Positions 31,947-38,715 of a stretch of 42,808 bases of DNA are shown here, piece after piece. Position numbers and translations under genes: made by a program. The DNA is from a virus. The notes beneath the pieces were generated by a model that was not told where the DNA came from, did not search any database, and worked only from the letters and a program-made list of their open reading frames with translations. Where the stretch lies: IMG/VR virus record IMGVR_UViG_3300005608_000010, positions 1-42,808 of that record. The stretch is one strand, 5' to 3'. Position 1 is the first letter of the stretch. Each line of letters begins with the position of its first letter.

Positions 31947-31975
31947 TTGACATTGTTTAAATAGTGCGTTATGAT
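31947..31975 (+). promoter_or_regulatory. GATC-type early promoter 2
   Basis: TTGACA (31947-52), 17-base spacer, TATGAT (31970-75) forming the palindrome TATGATCATA. GAGAGG and ATG 31996 follow. It lies in the gap between the two halves of the CobT-like module. Confidence 0.85.
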
Positions 31976-31995
31976 CATAGTGAGAGGTGAAAATT

Positions 31996-33090
31996 ATGTA
32001 CAACGAAAAAGAGTATAAGAAGTGGAACAAAAAATATAAAAAGTTCCAAAAAGCAAATAAACAGAGTATCACTAAAATGGTTCTAGATTTCAATCGTAAG
32101 AAGTCAGCAAATATTGCAAAGAGAATCAAGAAAAAAGACACTGGAGTGATTGATGAAAGACTCTTACACTCCTATCGTTGGAATGATAGAATCTTCAAAA
32201 CAAAGAAGATAGTTCCAGAGGGTAAGAATCACGGATTAATAATGTTGGTTGACTGTTCTGGTTCCATGCAAGAATATGAGAAGTTTGAGAGTGCTATTAA
32301 ACAAGCATTAATTCTTGTTGATTTTTGTAGGAAAGTTGGTATCAAATATAAAGTTGTAGGTTTCGGTAATGGAAAATTTAATGCAACCTCAGACCAAATT
32401 AAATATAAAAACGATTCATCAAAAAGACATTTAGAAATAAAATATGTACCTTTATTAAGAGAATGGTTCAGTCATGAACAAACATTAAAACAACATGATT
32501 TCATGGCAACTTACATGATGTTCAAGACCAAGAAACATAGAGCTGCATTTACTTGTGATGGACCCAATTCTGGAACACCATTGATTGACAGTATTTTTCT
32601 TTTAAGGCAAATTGCTCTTAAATTTAAAGAAGATGAAAAGATTGACATACTCAACACAATAACATTAACTGATGGTCTATCCAATAATGCAACTTTTTTA
32701 GATTGGGATAAAGGGTTGGTCACTAAATTGTCATCATATGATCCTTTGACTAAATCTGTTTACAGAACTTCTGATTCAGATGACTTGAAAAATATTTTAA
32801 AGTTTTATAAAAAAGTTGTTGGTGGAAATATTATTGGTTTTGATATAACGAACAGTGGATATTATGGGCTCCCTAGAAGGTCAATTGAAGTTCGTGAAGA
32901 TTGGCAGGGTTATGACCATCATTATAAATTTTCATTCAAGAGTATATATGATGATGTAAAGAAAACAACTAGACAAGATAAGGAAAAACCTAAGAGTGTT
33001 GAAGAGTTGAGTTCTAACTTTAAGGAAAAGGGTGTTTCTAAAAATAATGAAAAAATACTTTTGTCAAAATTTATTGATATTATTTCATAA
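31996..33090 (+). CDS. CobT-like C-terminal half: vWA domain protein
   Basis: Protein of 364 residues starting at ATG 31996 after GAGAGGTG. A helical KMVLDFNRKKSANIAKRIKK segment precedes TGVIDERLLHSYRWNDRIF. The MIDAS metal site is complete: DCSGS (86-90), SGTPLID with the Thr, and LTDG. vWA proteins of this type work with AAA+ partners (CobT-CobS, RavA-ViaA), positioning substrates for remodelling. The gene is an independent transcription unit 65 bases after the protease-like half; the AAA gene follows. Confidence 0.85.
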   Translation: MYNEKEYKKWNKKYKKFQKANKQSITKMVLDFNRKKSANIAKRIKKKDTGVIDERLLHSYRWNDRIFKTKKIVPEGKNHGLIMLVDCSGSMQEYEKFESAIKQALILVDFCRKVGIKYKVVGFGNGKFNATSDQIKYKNDSSKRHLEIKYVPLLREWFSHEQTLKQHDFMATYMMFKTKKHRAAFTCDGPNSGTPLIDSIFLLRQIALKFKEDEKIDILNTITLTDGLSNNATFLDWDKGLVTKLSSYDPLTKSVYRTSDSDDLKNILKFYKKVVGGNIIGFDITNSGYYGLPRRSIEVREDWQGYDHHYKFSFKSIYDDVKKTTRQDKEKPKSVEELSSNFKEKGVSKNNEKILLSKFIDIIS

Positions 33091-33096
33091 AATCTA

Positions 33097-33125
33097 TTGA
33101 CAAATGTTGTCATATTGATTATGAT
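33097..33125 (+). promoter_or_regulatory. GATC-type early promoter 3
   Basis: TTGACA (33097-102), 17-base spacer, TATGAT (33120-25), continuing as CAAGATCG, so two GATC sites lie within nine bases. The leader reaches ATG 33172. Confidence 0.85.
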
Positions 33126-33171
33126 CAAGATCGAAGGGTTAAGTAAGAAACCTAAAAATGAGAGGATTATT

Positions 33172-34452
33172 ATGAAAGAGGAAAAATTAAACAGATTTAG
33201 AGAGTTTGTAAATGTTTTGTATAAATCAGCTTTACCACTAGATGTTTATTCTAAAAAAGGTTTAGTGGACATTGCTTCAACATTAAATCCAAAACTATCG
33301 AAACCACAAATCAATAACATGATTTATACTCTTTGGGGTATTGAAAATGTTGTTAAATTTGGTGATGGTAAGTTTGAGATTCCAGAAATGTCAGTCTTCG
33401 AAGACTACATTGCGTCAGTATCAACTAGTAAGAAAAGTGCCAAAAAGGTGAAAGGTAAGAAAGTTAAAATGCCTACAAAAGCAAAAGGAACTAAGGCAAC
33501 TAAAAAAGTTGTAGATGAAAACCAAGAAGTTAGTTATGTTCCAGAAGCGGATAAAAACTACGTGAAGTGGGGTGACTACAAGACTATAGATCAAGTTATC
33601 AAGTCTAAAATGTTCTATCCTATTTTTATCACTGGGTTGTCTGGCAATGGTAAGACGATGATGGTAGAGCAAGCTTGTGCGAAGAATAAGCGTGAGATGT
33701 ATCGTGTTAATATCACTTGTCGTACTGATGAGGACGATTTACTGGGTGGATTTCGTTTAGTTGATGGTCAGACTATCTGGTTTGACGGTCCAGTCGTAAA
33801 AGCAATGAAAACAGGTGCTGTGCTACTTCTTGATGAGATTGACTTAGCATCTGATGAAATTATGTGTCTTCAACCTATCCTTGAAGGTAAAGGTGTATTC
33901 TTAAAGAAGATAAACAAGTTTGTAAAACCTTCTGACGGTTTTCAAGTTTTTGCCACTGCTAACACAAAAGGTCAAGGTGATGAACATGGAAAGTTCGTCG
34001 GGACTGGATTTCTAAATGAAGCATTCCTTGAAAGATTCCCTGTAACAGTGGAGCAAGTATACCCAAAGAAAAATGTTGAGACTAAAATTCTAACAAAGTT
34101 TTGGCAAAGTCTAGAAACTGAAACTCCTAGTGATGTTGAAAGTATTGAAACTTTGATAGAGCAGTTAGTCACTTGGGCTGACATAACAAGAAAGTCTTAT
34201 AGTGAGTCCGTATTGAGTGATTTGATTACCACTAGAAGATTAGTATTCATAATGAAAGCATACAGTATCTTTGGAGACATTCAGAAGTCAATAGAGTTGA
34301 ACTTGAACAGATTTGATGATATGACTAAGATGAGTTTTATGGACTTATTTAAGAAGGTCTCAGCGATTGAAGATATGCAAGAAAATGATGTATTGAAAGA
34401 GGAAGAAAATACAACAGAAGCTTCCTTTGATTATAACAAATTAAATCACTAA
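33172..34452 (+). CDS. MoxR/CobS-type AAA+ ATPase
   Basis: Protein of 426 residues; ATG 33172 has GAGAGG upstream. A small N-terminal helical domain and a basic linker (KKSAKKVKGKKVKMPTKAKG) precede the ATPase. Walker A is GLSGNGKT at 155-162, Walker B LLLDEID at 218-224, with a sensor-type FATANT near 262. The closest known arrangement is CobS or MoxR, partnered by vWA proteins; the two preceding genes provide the protease-like and vWA partners. Marine phages often carry CobS-like genes. The substrate is unknown, as phage versions are not shown to insert cobalt. Confidence 0.85.
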   Translation: MKEEKLNRFREFVNVLYKSALPLDVYSKKGLVDIASTLNPKLSKPQINNMIYTLWGIENVVKFGDGKFEIPEMSVFEDYIASVSTSKKSAKKVKGKKVKMPTKAKGTKATKKVVDENQEVSYVPEADKNYVKWGDYKTIDQVIKSKMFYPIFITGLSGNGKTMMVEQACAKNKREMYRVNITCRTDEDDLLGGFRLVDGQTIWFDGPVVKAMKTGAVLLLDEIDLASDEIMCLQPILEGKGVFLKKINKFVKPSDGFQVFATANTKGQGDEHGKFVGTGFLNEAFLERFPVTVEQVYPKKNVETKILTKFWQSLETETPSDVESIETLIEQLVTWADITRKSYSESVLSDLITTRRLVFIMKAYSIFGDIQKSIELNLNRFDDMTKMSFMDLFKKVSAIEDMQENDVLKEEENTTEASFDYNKLNH

Positions 34453-34473
34453 ACCGAGTGAAAGGAAAAACGA

Positions 34474-34785
34474 ATGTCAACAAATGTACATGTAATACCC
34501 AAGAAAAGAAAAGCAAGTAACAAAGTCGAACACTACGTAATCTTACCGATAAGTCGAGATCAATTACGAGACAGATCTGAAAAGGAAACTCAGAAAGCTT
34601 TCCTTCTAGATAACGTGTGGTATCCAAAAAGTTTATTAACTTATGAAGATGGTATGTTAGCAATGCCATTATGGTGGGTGACGACAACTAGAAAAAATAT
34701 ATCACGAATCGGTGGAGATGTTTCCAATGTTCTCTCTCCTCTCACTCTTACACAACTGAGAAACATCGTAACAAACACCGAGTAA
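34474..34785 (+). CDS. Hypothetical protein (103 aa)
   Basis: Basic N-terminus (HVIPKKRKASNKVEHYVILP) and a later TTTRKNISRIGGDVSNVLSP segment. AAAGGA lies upstream of the ATG. It follows the AAA gene by 21 bases and precedes a strong hairpin. Not recognised. Confidence 0.55.
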   Translation: MSTNVHVIPKKRKASNKVEHYVILPISRDQLRDRSEKETQKAFLLDNVWYPKSLLTYEDGMLAMPLWWVTTTRKNISRIGGDVSNVLSPLTLTQLRNIVTNTE

Positions 34786-34819
34786 AAGCACTCCTTTTAG
34801 TGCACCCTTTCACTCTCAT

Positions 34820-34847
34820 ATGGGGGTGGCTTAAATACCACCCCCAT
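34820..34847 (+). terminator. GC-rich hairpin terminator-like
   Basis: ATGGGGGTGG-CTTAAATA-CCACCCCCAT is a perfect 10-bp stem with an 8-base loop in a 36%-GC context. A short TTCTATC, not a long U-run, follows. It probably stabilises or terminates the AAA operon transcript, as does the similar hairpin after gp32. Confidence 0.65.
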
Positions 34848-34865
34848 TCTATCAAAGGATTTGTA

Positions 34866-34979
34866 ATGAATATATTTTTATTGATTGTGAGTATGAACTG
34901 TTTCTTGTTATGCTTCCTATGTTTTGGGATGGCATTTCTAGACTTAATGAATATAAATGAGGATTATGATGCAGAGTAA
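34866..34979 (+). CDS. Small membrane protein (37 aa)
   Basis: ATG 34866. The product is a hydrophobic Cys-rich segment (MNIFLLIVSMNCFLLCFLCF) with an acidic C-terminus. It overlaps the next gene by 11 bases. Support is the coupled arrangement only. Confidence 0.45.
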   Translation: MNIFLLIVSMNCFLLCFLCFGMAFLDLMNINEDYDAE

Positions 34980-35316
34980 TGAAATCGAAAATGCTTGGGT
35001 AAAAAATTTCTTGGGTAAGTATATACTAGTCAGATCAAATATGGCAGGCGTGTTTGTTGGACTACTTTCTAATATTGGGGCGCAGGGAAATATACTTGTA
35101 CTTGAGAATTCTAGAAGAATTCGAAGATGGGTTGGGGCAGTTGACTGTTCAGACTTATCTGTAAATGGTATGTCGAACCCAGCAGAAAGTACTGTAATGC
35201 TCCCAGAAGAATATAAGGTGATAAATGGATGGGAAGAACTAGGCCCACTAACAGAACAAGCAAGGGATATTATTTACTCTTGTAGGGAATATTCCCATGA
35301 GAACTCTAATGGTTGA
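34969..35316 (+). CDS. DUF6948-like phage protein
   Basis: Protein of 115 residues. ATG 34969 has GAGGA five bases upstream; two earlier ATGs are possible. The pattern YILVRSNMAGVFVGLLSNIG, NSRRIRRWVGAVDCSDLSVN and a later VINGWEELGPLTEQ fits a phage family known as DUF6948, of unknown function. It overlaps the next gene by 20 bases. Confidence 0.7.
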   Translation: MQSNEIENAWVKNFLGKYILVRSNMAGVFVGLLSNIGAQGNILVLENSRRIRRWVGAVDCSDLSVNGMSNPAESTVMLPEEYKVINGWEELGPLTEQARDIIYSCREYSHENSNG

Positions 35317-35584
35317 TTTATTGCACTTAGGTAATATCTGTTGGTATGATGGAATGTTTACAACCTCTGGTGTGGGGTCCGCTCTAGGTTCTGGATCAGA
35401 AAATGGTTCTGAAGAATGGGGTCATGGGTTGTCTTGCGGTGAAGGGTATTATGAACACTTCTCCTATACCACAGGATATGTCCATACAGGTGCTGGAGCA
35501 GGTCATGCCACAGGAGCAGGAAAAGATTTTTATTTTTTGAATGAACCCGAATGTGATGCAGTTCCCTATATGAAAGATATTTGA
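35297..35584 (+). CDS. Glycine-rich protein, copy 1
   Basis: Protein of 95 residues with AGGGAA before ATG 35297. Gly-rich runs alternate with Ser, Ala and Tyr (GSALGSGSENGSEEWGHGLS, TGAGAGHATGAGKDFYF). It is the first of three adjacent Gly-rich genes. Related Gly-rich proteins occur in many large phages without known function. Low complexity forbids fold prediction. Confidence 0.55.
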   Translation: MRTLMVDLLHLGNICWYDGMFTTSGVGSALGSGSENGSEEWGHGLSCGEGYYEHFSYTTGYVHTGAGAGHATGAGKDFYFLNEPECDAVPYMKDI

Positions 35585-35585
35585 T

Positions 35586-35798
35586 ATGGATATATTTGAT
35601 CCAACATGTGATGATGATGACAACATTGAATATATTGGTTGGGGTGATGGAAATTCGACAGGCTATGGGACAGGTCGCCCAGACGGATATCACCCGATCC
35701 CAAAGTGTGAAACTTTTCTCTATGGTGATGAATGGGAAAAAGATGGATGTGGTGCTGGAGTAGCAAAAGGTTCTGGTGTAGATTATTATGATGACTGA
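35586..35798 (+). CDS. Glycine-rich protein, copy 2
   Basis: Protein of 70 residues, one base after the previous stop. Acidic N-terminus (MDIFDPTCDDDDNIEYIGWG) and Gly motifs (GNSTGYGTGRPDGYHP, CGAGVAKGSG). Its composition and the aromatic-Gly pairs resemble both neighbours, suggesting tandem duplication and divergence. Confidence 0.5.
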   Translation: MDIFDPTCDDDDNIEYIGWGDGNSTGYGTGRPDGYHPIPKCETFLYGDEWEKDGCGAGVAKGSGVDYYDD

Positions 35799-36093
35799 TG
35801 AACTGGATTATGAATTAGGTGAAGGTTATGGTAGAGCCTCTGGAAGTGGTTTTGATTTTGGATATTCTTTAGGACCATCCTCTATGGGATATGGTCATGG
35901 GTGTTCTGAAGGTTATGGTGATATGGTCTCTGAAGGTACTGGTTCTGGTAAGGCATCTGGATTTGGTTTAGAATGGAAAGATTTGTATCCAACTGGTTGC
36001 GGATATGGAAAATCAACTGGTCTTGGCGGATTCAATGGACATAATGGTTGGGGTTATGGTACAACTGGAGGAACATATAATAACGAAATATAA
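35788..36093 (+). CDS. Glycine-rich protein, copy 3
   Basis: Protein of 101 residues overlapping the previous gene by 11 bases. It is the most regular copy: repeated G-Y-G, G-S-G and G-F-G units (GEGYGRASGSGFDFGYSLGP, STGLGGFNGHNGWGYGTTGG). About 35% is Gly. No ribosome site stands out, so coupling to the upstream gene is likely. Function unknown. Confidence 0.5.
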   Translation: MMTDELDYELGEGYGRASGSGFDFGYSLGPSSMGYGHGCSEGYGDMVSEGTGSGKASGFGLEWKDLYPTGCGYGKSTGLGGFNGHNGWGYGTTGGTYNNEI

Positions 36094-36114
36094 AAAATAA
36101 TTTTAAAAAACCTC

Positions 36115-36142
36115 TTGACTTTTCCTGTGTATATGTTAAGAT
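36115..36142 (+). promoter_or_regulatory. GATC-type early promoter 4
   Basis: TTGACT (36115-20), 16-base spacer, TAAGAT (36137-42) continuing as CAGATCGTAGG. Two GATC sites. Leader of about 48 bases to ATG 36191. Confidence 0.85.
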
Positions 36143-36190
36143 CAGATCGTAGGGGTGAGAGAGAAGTCCCAAAAACTAAAGGAGATTAAA

Positions 36191-36664
36191 ATGGCTTGGA
36201 TTACAACAGATCAAGTAAAGGAAATCAGAGTTGCGTTGAAGGAAAAATTCCCAGAGATAAAGTTCTCTGTTAGAAGGGAACGTGGATCATCGGTTCATGT
36301 GAATATATTAAAGTCTCCGTATGACTTTAGTTATGTAAATAGGTTCAGACCTGATGGTCACACATCAATCAACCGATACCATCTGCCAGAAGGTCCACAC
36401 AAAAATTTGTTTGAGGAAATTCTAGAGATAATCTTGTTCGGTTCATCGAGAAAGTTTTACGATAACTCTGATGCACAGATTGATTATTTCGACACTGCTT
36501 TCTATGTCAATCTGGGTATAGGTGATTGGGGAAAAGGTTATGAAATGATTCCTTGGGAGGCTGTCAAGAAAAAGATTGCTAAAAAGAATTCTAAGAAAAA
36601 AACCAAAGGTATCAGTAAATCTAAAGCAAACCAACTTGCCAGTGATTTCATATCTTCTATATAG
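36191..36664 (+). CDS. LPD29-like domain protein
   Basis: Protein of 157 residues. ATG 36191 follows AAAGGAGA; a longer reading from 36155 would include the leader. The N-terminal VKEIRVALKEKFPEIKFSVR and RERGSSVHVNILKS pattern resembles LPD29, a small alpha/beta domain of phage and mobile-element proteins. The C-terminus is Lys-rich (KKKIAKKNSKKKTKGISKSK), which suggests nucleic-acid contact. Own promoter. Function unknown. Confidence 0.65.
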   Translation: MAWITTDQVKEIRVALKEKFPEIKFSVRRERGSSVHVNILKSPYDFSYVNRFRPDGHTSINRYHLPEGPHKNLFEEILEIILFGSSRKFYDNSDAQIDYFDTAFYVNLGIGDWGKGYEMIPWEAVKKKIAKKNSKKKTKGISKSKANQLASDFISSI

Positions 36665-36675
36665 ATATAGATACT

Positions 36676-36843
36676 ATGGAAAAAATTGACGAAAAAAAAT
36701 GTGGTGATGTATTATTAAACTCAAACTGTTTTGATGTCAAAGATGGGGTAGTCCGCCAAATGAGGTATTGTGAAAAAGTAAAAGATTACTATTTTGATAA
36801 TCCTTGTAGGGGTTGCCCCAACAAAAGAGGGAACAGAAGATGA
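36676..36843 (+). CDS. Small Cys-rich protein (55 aa)
   Basis: ATG 36676; product has Cys at 9, 18, 32, 44 and 47, the last two in CRGCPNKRG, which may bind zinc. Basic C-terminus. The stop overlaps the next ATG (ATGA). No family is recognised. Confidence 0.5.
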   Translation: MEKIDEKKCGDVLLNSNCFDVKDGVVRQMRYCEKVKDYYFDNPCRGCPNKRGNRR

Positions 36844-37055
36844 ATGAATCTTTCATAGAGAATATGAAAAATCTTTATAAAAGATATCCGCAGTATAGAC
36901 CACTATTTAATAGAGTTATTAAAAAGTTAGAAGAGGGTGACAGAAAAGGTGCAATCAAAACCTTGAACTCATCTCTCGGTATAGCTTTGTGTGGTGGAAA
37001 TCCAGACATTAAGGCAGATATTTACAAAGTTCTAAAAGAGGAACAAAAAAAGTAG
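36840..37055 (+). CDS. Hypothetical helical protein (71 aa)
   Basis: Start ATG 36840 with stop-start overlap. Two or three helices (ENMKNLYKRYPQYRPLFNRV, KLEEGDRKGAIKTLNSSLGI) with a C-terminal KVLKEEQKK. It is too short and too common in pattern for assignment. Confidence 0.55.
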   Translation: MNESFIENMKNLYKRYPQYRPLFNRVIKKLEEGDRKGAIKTLNSSLGIALCGGNPDIKADIYKVLKEEQKK

Positions 37056-37063
37056 ATAGAAAT

Positions 37064-37261
37064 ATGCTGAAAGAAACTATATATAGTTGGATTAAAAAAG
37101 TAGGAGAAAAACAAACTAATCCAAACTTTGACGACATTATGATAAAATTCTCAGACGATTATGAAATAAAGGATATTGAAAATGCTTTGGAAGAGCTTAA
37201 AGAAGAAGGTAAGATTTCAGAAACTGACCTTTGTGGTATCCTTTATTACGAAGCATGGTAA
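37064..37261 (+). CDS. Winged-helix-like small protein (65 aa)
   Basis: Three-helix layout (MLKETIYSWIKKVG, FDDIMIKFSDDYEIKDIENA, LEELKEEGKISETDLCGILY) resembles small winged-helix domains: helix, helix, EEGKI turn and beta-wing. DNA binding is only a suggestion. It ends inside the hairpin at 37256-37277. Confidence 0.5.
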   Translation: MLKETIYSWIKKVGEKQTNPNFDDIMIKFSDDYEIKDIENALEELKEEGKISETDLCGILYYEAW

Positions 37262-37277
37262 AATTTTAACTTTACCA
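37256..37277 (+). terminator. Hairpin over the stop codon of the winged-helix-like gene
   Basis: TGGTAAA-ATTTTAAC-TTTACCA is a 7-bp stem with an 8-base loop that includes the stop codon TAA. No clear U-run follows. It may be a weak terminator. Confidence 0.4.
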
Positions 37278-37320
37278 TTAATTAAATTTTGTATTCTAAT
37301 TATAGTATAAGGTGTAAAAA

Positions 37321-37377
37321 ATGAATGAAAATGAAAAATCTTGGTCTTGGTTCGTTTGGTCGAGTCTCCCAAGGTAA
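37321..37377 (+). CDS. Possible 18-aa Trp-rich leader peptide
   Basis: AAGGTG precedes ATG 37321. The frame encodes MNENEKSWSWFVWSSLPR, with three Trp in 18 residues. The stop is at 37375-37377, three bases before the next gene's GTG. Trp clustering recalls attenuation leaders, but no clear attenuator stem is seen. Confidence 0.35.
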   Translation: MNENEKSWSWFVWSSLPR

Positions 37378-37380
37378 ATT

Positions 37381-37512
37381 GTGAAAAAAAAGAAATCTTT
37401 ATTTTTAAGAGATAATCAAATCCCAACATTTTACGGAGTTGGTATATTCGAATGGGCTGCTGTCTTAGGAGTCCTTGGTGTAGTATTAGGTGCATTATTA
37501 AAAAATTTATAG
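37381..37512 (+). CDS. Small membrane protein (43 aa), GTG start
   Basis: GTG 37381 with AAGG upstream. The product is MKKKKSLFLRDNQIPTFYGV followed by a Gly/Leu/Val/Ala helix (AAVLGVLGVVLGALLKNL). A basic N-terminus and one hydrophobic helix suggest an inner-membrane peptide. It follows the Trp-rich peptide and precedes a long hairpin. Confidence 0.5.
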   Translation: MKKKKSLFLRDNQIPTFYGVGIFEWAAVLGVLGVVLGALLKNL

Positions 37513-37585
37513 AGTGTTTCGAGATGTTATCCTCTCTCCTTTAACCTCTCTCTTACCTTACATAAAGGGTAACATCTCGAACACT
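37513..37585 (+). repeat. Long imperfect inverted repeat with pyrimidine-rich loop
   Basis: The left arm AGTGTTTCGAGATGTTATCC (37513-37532) pairs with the right arm GGGTAACATCTCGAACACT (37567-37585), with one bulged T and one G-T type mismatch. The 34-base loop is almost all pyrimidine at its start (TCTCTCCTTTAACCTCTCTC). It lies between the small membrane protein and the next promoter. Terminator, RNA stabiliser or binding site are all possible. Confidence 0.7.
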
Positions 37586-37600
37586 TCTCAAAAAAAACTA

Positions 37601-37629
37601 TTGACAATCAATCTCAAATAATTTAAGAT
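37601..37629 (+). promoter_or_regulatory. GATC-type early promoter 5 with leaderless geometry
   Basis: TTGACA (37601-06), 17-base spacer, TAAGAT (37624-29), then CGTAGT and ATG at 37636. Six bases between the -10 box and ATG place +1 on the start codon. The -10 box overlaps GATC (37627-30). Confidence 0.8.
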
Positions 37630-37635
37630 CGTAGT

Positions 37636-37842
37636 ATGAAATTAAAAGAATACTATTATGAATGGAACCCTTATAGGGAGGAAATTGTTTTGACTACAGA
37701 GAAACTTCAAGAACTCGTTTTAGAGTATAAAGAAAAATACAAAAAAGCAAAGACAGATGATGAACGACAGAGAGCCATGTGGCATCTAAACTCTTATCAG
37801 ACCGAATTGATGATGAGGGGTGAAGATTTTAATGTGAGGTGA
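37636..37842 (+). CDS. Hypothetical charged protein (68 aa)
   Basis: Charged helical product (MKLKEYYYEWNPYREEIVLT, TEKLQELVLEYKEKYKKAKT). No ribosome site precedes its ATG; the promoter geometry suggests a leaderless mRNA. Not recognised. Confidence 0.55.
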   Translation: MKLKEYYYEWNPYREEIVLTTEKLQELVLEYKEKYKKAKTDDERQRAMWHLNSYQTELMMRGEDFNVR

Positions 37843-37844
37843 TT

Positions 37845-37928
37845 ATGAAAGATTATGATTTTTTGTTTTTATTGAAAGCTATCAAGAAATTGAAGGAAGT
37901 TAGGGAGAAATTAAATGAGAAAGAATAG
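37845..37928 (+). CDS. Very small basic helical peptide (27 aa)
   Basis: ATG 37845 after GAGGTG. It encodes a basic helix (MKDYDFLFLLKAIKKLKEVR). Its end overlaps the next start by 14 bases. Support is weak: ribosome site and coupling only. Confidence 0.35.
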   Translation: MKDYDFLFLLKAIKKLKEVREKLNEKE

Positions 37929-38106
37929 AAGAACCATAAACGATAGTGATACAATTGTTAGTGAATATTTTACAAGTGTTTACAAGTTCTGGCCGGATGG
38001 TAGATTTAGATTAAAATACTTGTATGATAATGATGGTAATTTATTGAATGTGTTTAATTACAAATATGAGGAGAATGAAAATGCAAACGATGGTAAGCAC
38101 TTCTGA
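37915..38106 (+). CDS. Hypothetical protein (63 aa)
   Basis: Polar protein with aromatic beta-type segments (VSEYFTSVYKFWPDGRFRLK, YDNDGNLLNVFNYKYEENEN). ATG 37915 is preceded by AGGGAG. It overlaps both neighbours, as is common in this dense early region. Not recognised. Confidence 0.5.
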   Translation: MRKNRRTINDSDTIVSEYFTSVYKFWPDGRFRLKYLYDNDGNLLNVFNYKYEENENANDGKHF

Positions 38107-38230
38107 TTTTGAAACTTGGGATGATTATGTAAGGTATCGTGAGATTAATGGTTATACCGAACATGAATTAGATTGTATGTATGAAATGGAACAGGAGGAT
38201 CTTTATCATGGATATGATGAACTTAATTAG
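38081..38230 (+). CDS. Hypothetical acidic protein (49 aa)
   Basis: ATG 38081 after GAGGAG. The product is acidic (STSDFETWDDYVRYREINGY). Overlaps the gene before by 26 bases and the gene after by 23. No family is recognised. Confidence 0.5.
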   Translation: MQTMVSTSDFETWDDYVRYREINGYTEHELDCMYEMEQEDLYHGYDELN

Positions 38231-38462
38231 ATTTTTAATTCTTTTTACGGTCATGTTACTTCTATACATTTACTCTCAGATGTTGGCGGAGTGGCTTGAT
38301 ACTGATACTAATACAAAATACACTGTACATGCTGAAGGTGATGTATATTACTGTGAGAACGTACAAAAGACATCTCTCGACTTGATAGGATACCACTGCA
38401 ACGGTAAATACCCTGTTGTGGAGTTCAGAAGTCCACATGTCGTCGTTCATAGGGGTGAATAG
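38208..38462 (+). CDS. Membrane-anchored small protein with two Cys
   Basis: Protein of 84 residues, ATG 38208 with AGGAGG. N-terminal hydrophobic segment (MDMMNLIRFLILFTVMLLLY) anchors it. The rest is soluble, probably outside, with Cys in VYYCENV and GYHCNG that could form a disulfide. It may modify the envelope during infection. Not recognised. Confidence 0.55.
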   Translation: MDMMNLIRFLILFTVMLLLYIYSQMLAEWLDTDTNTKYTVHAEGDVYYCENVQKTSLDLIGYHCNGKYPVVEFRSPHVVVHRGE

Positions 38463-38463
38463 T

Positions 38464-38640
38464 ATGGTTACACTAGAACAGACTAGAAAGTACGATAAAA
38501 TGAATCTAGAGCAGTTAGAAGACTTATACACTGCAACAATCAAATCAATGAGGAAAACGGACGACATACAAAGTCAAATCAACTTAAACTCAAAATTGAA
38601 TTATCTTTACTCAATAATAATGGAGAAAAAAAATGCGTGA
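38464..38640 (+). CDS. Hypothetical helical protein (58 aa)
   Basis: ATG 38464 after AGGGGTG, two bases after the previous stop. The product is helical and polar (LEQTRKYDKMNLEQLEDLYT, QSQINLNSKLNYLYSIIMEK). Last gene of the unit that begins at promoter 37601. Not recognised. Confidence 0.5.
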   Translation: MVTLEQTRKYDKMNLEQLEDLYTATIKSMRKTDDIQSQINLNSKLNYLYSIIMEKKNA

Positions 38641-38656
38641 TATTTTATAAAACCTC

Positions 38657-38685
38657 TTGACAAGTGCTTGAATATCCTTTATGAT
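38657..38685 (+). promoter_or_regulatory. GATC-type early promoter 6 (perfect palindrome)
   Basis: TTGACA (38657-62) preceded by AAAACCTC, 17-base spacer, TATGAT (38680-85) inside the perfect palindrome TTATGATCAGATCATAA. GAAAGG follows before ATG 38716. Confidence 0.9.
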
Positions 38686-38715
38686 CAGATCATAAGAATG
38701 AGAAAGGAATAGATT

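Noticed and set aside
31920-31996. Frameshift error splitting one CobT-like gene
   Set aside because: A full promoter, ribosome site and ATG lie in the 65-base gap, so a real split is more likely, though it should be checked.
35358-35693. Open frames on the minus strand opposite the glycine-rich genes
   Set aside because: Glycine codons give stop-free antisense frames; the plus-strand frames are consecutive, coupled and related in composition.
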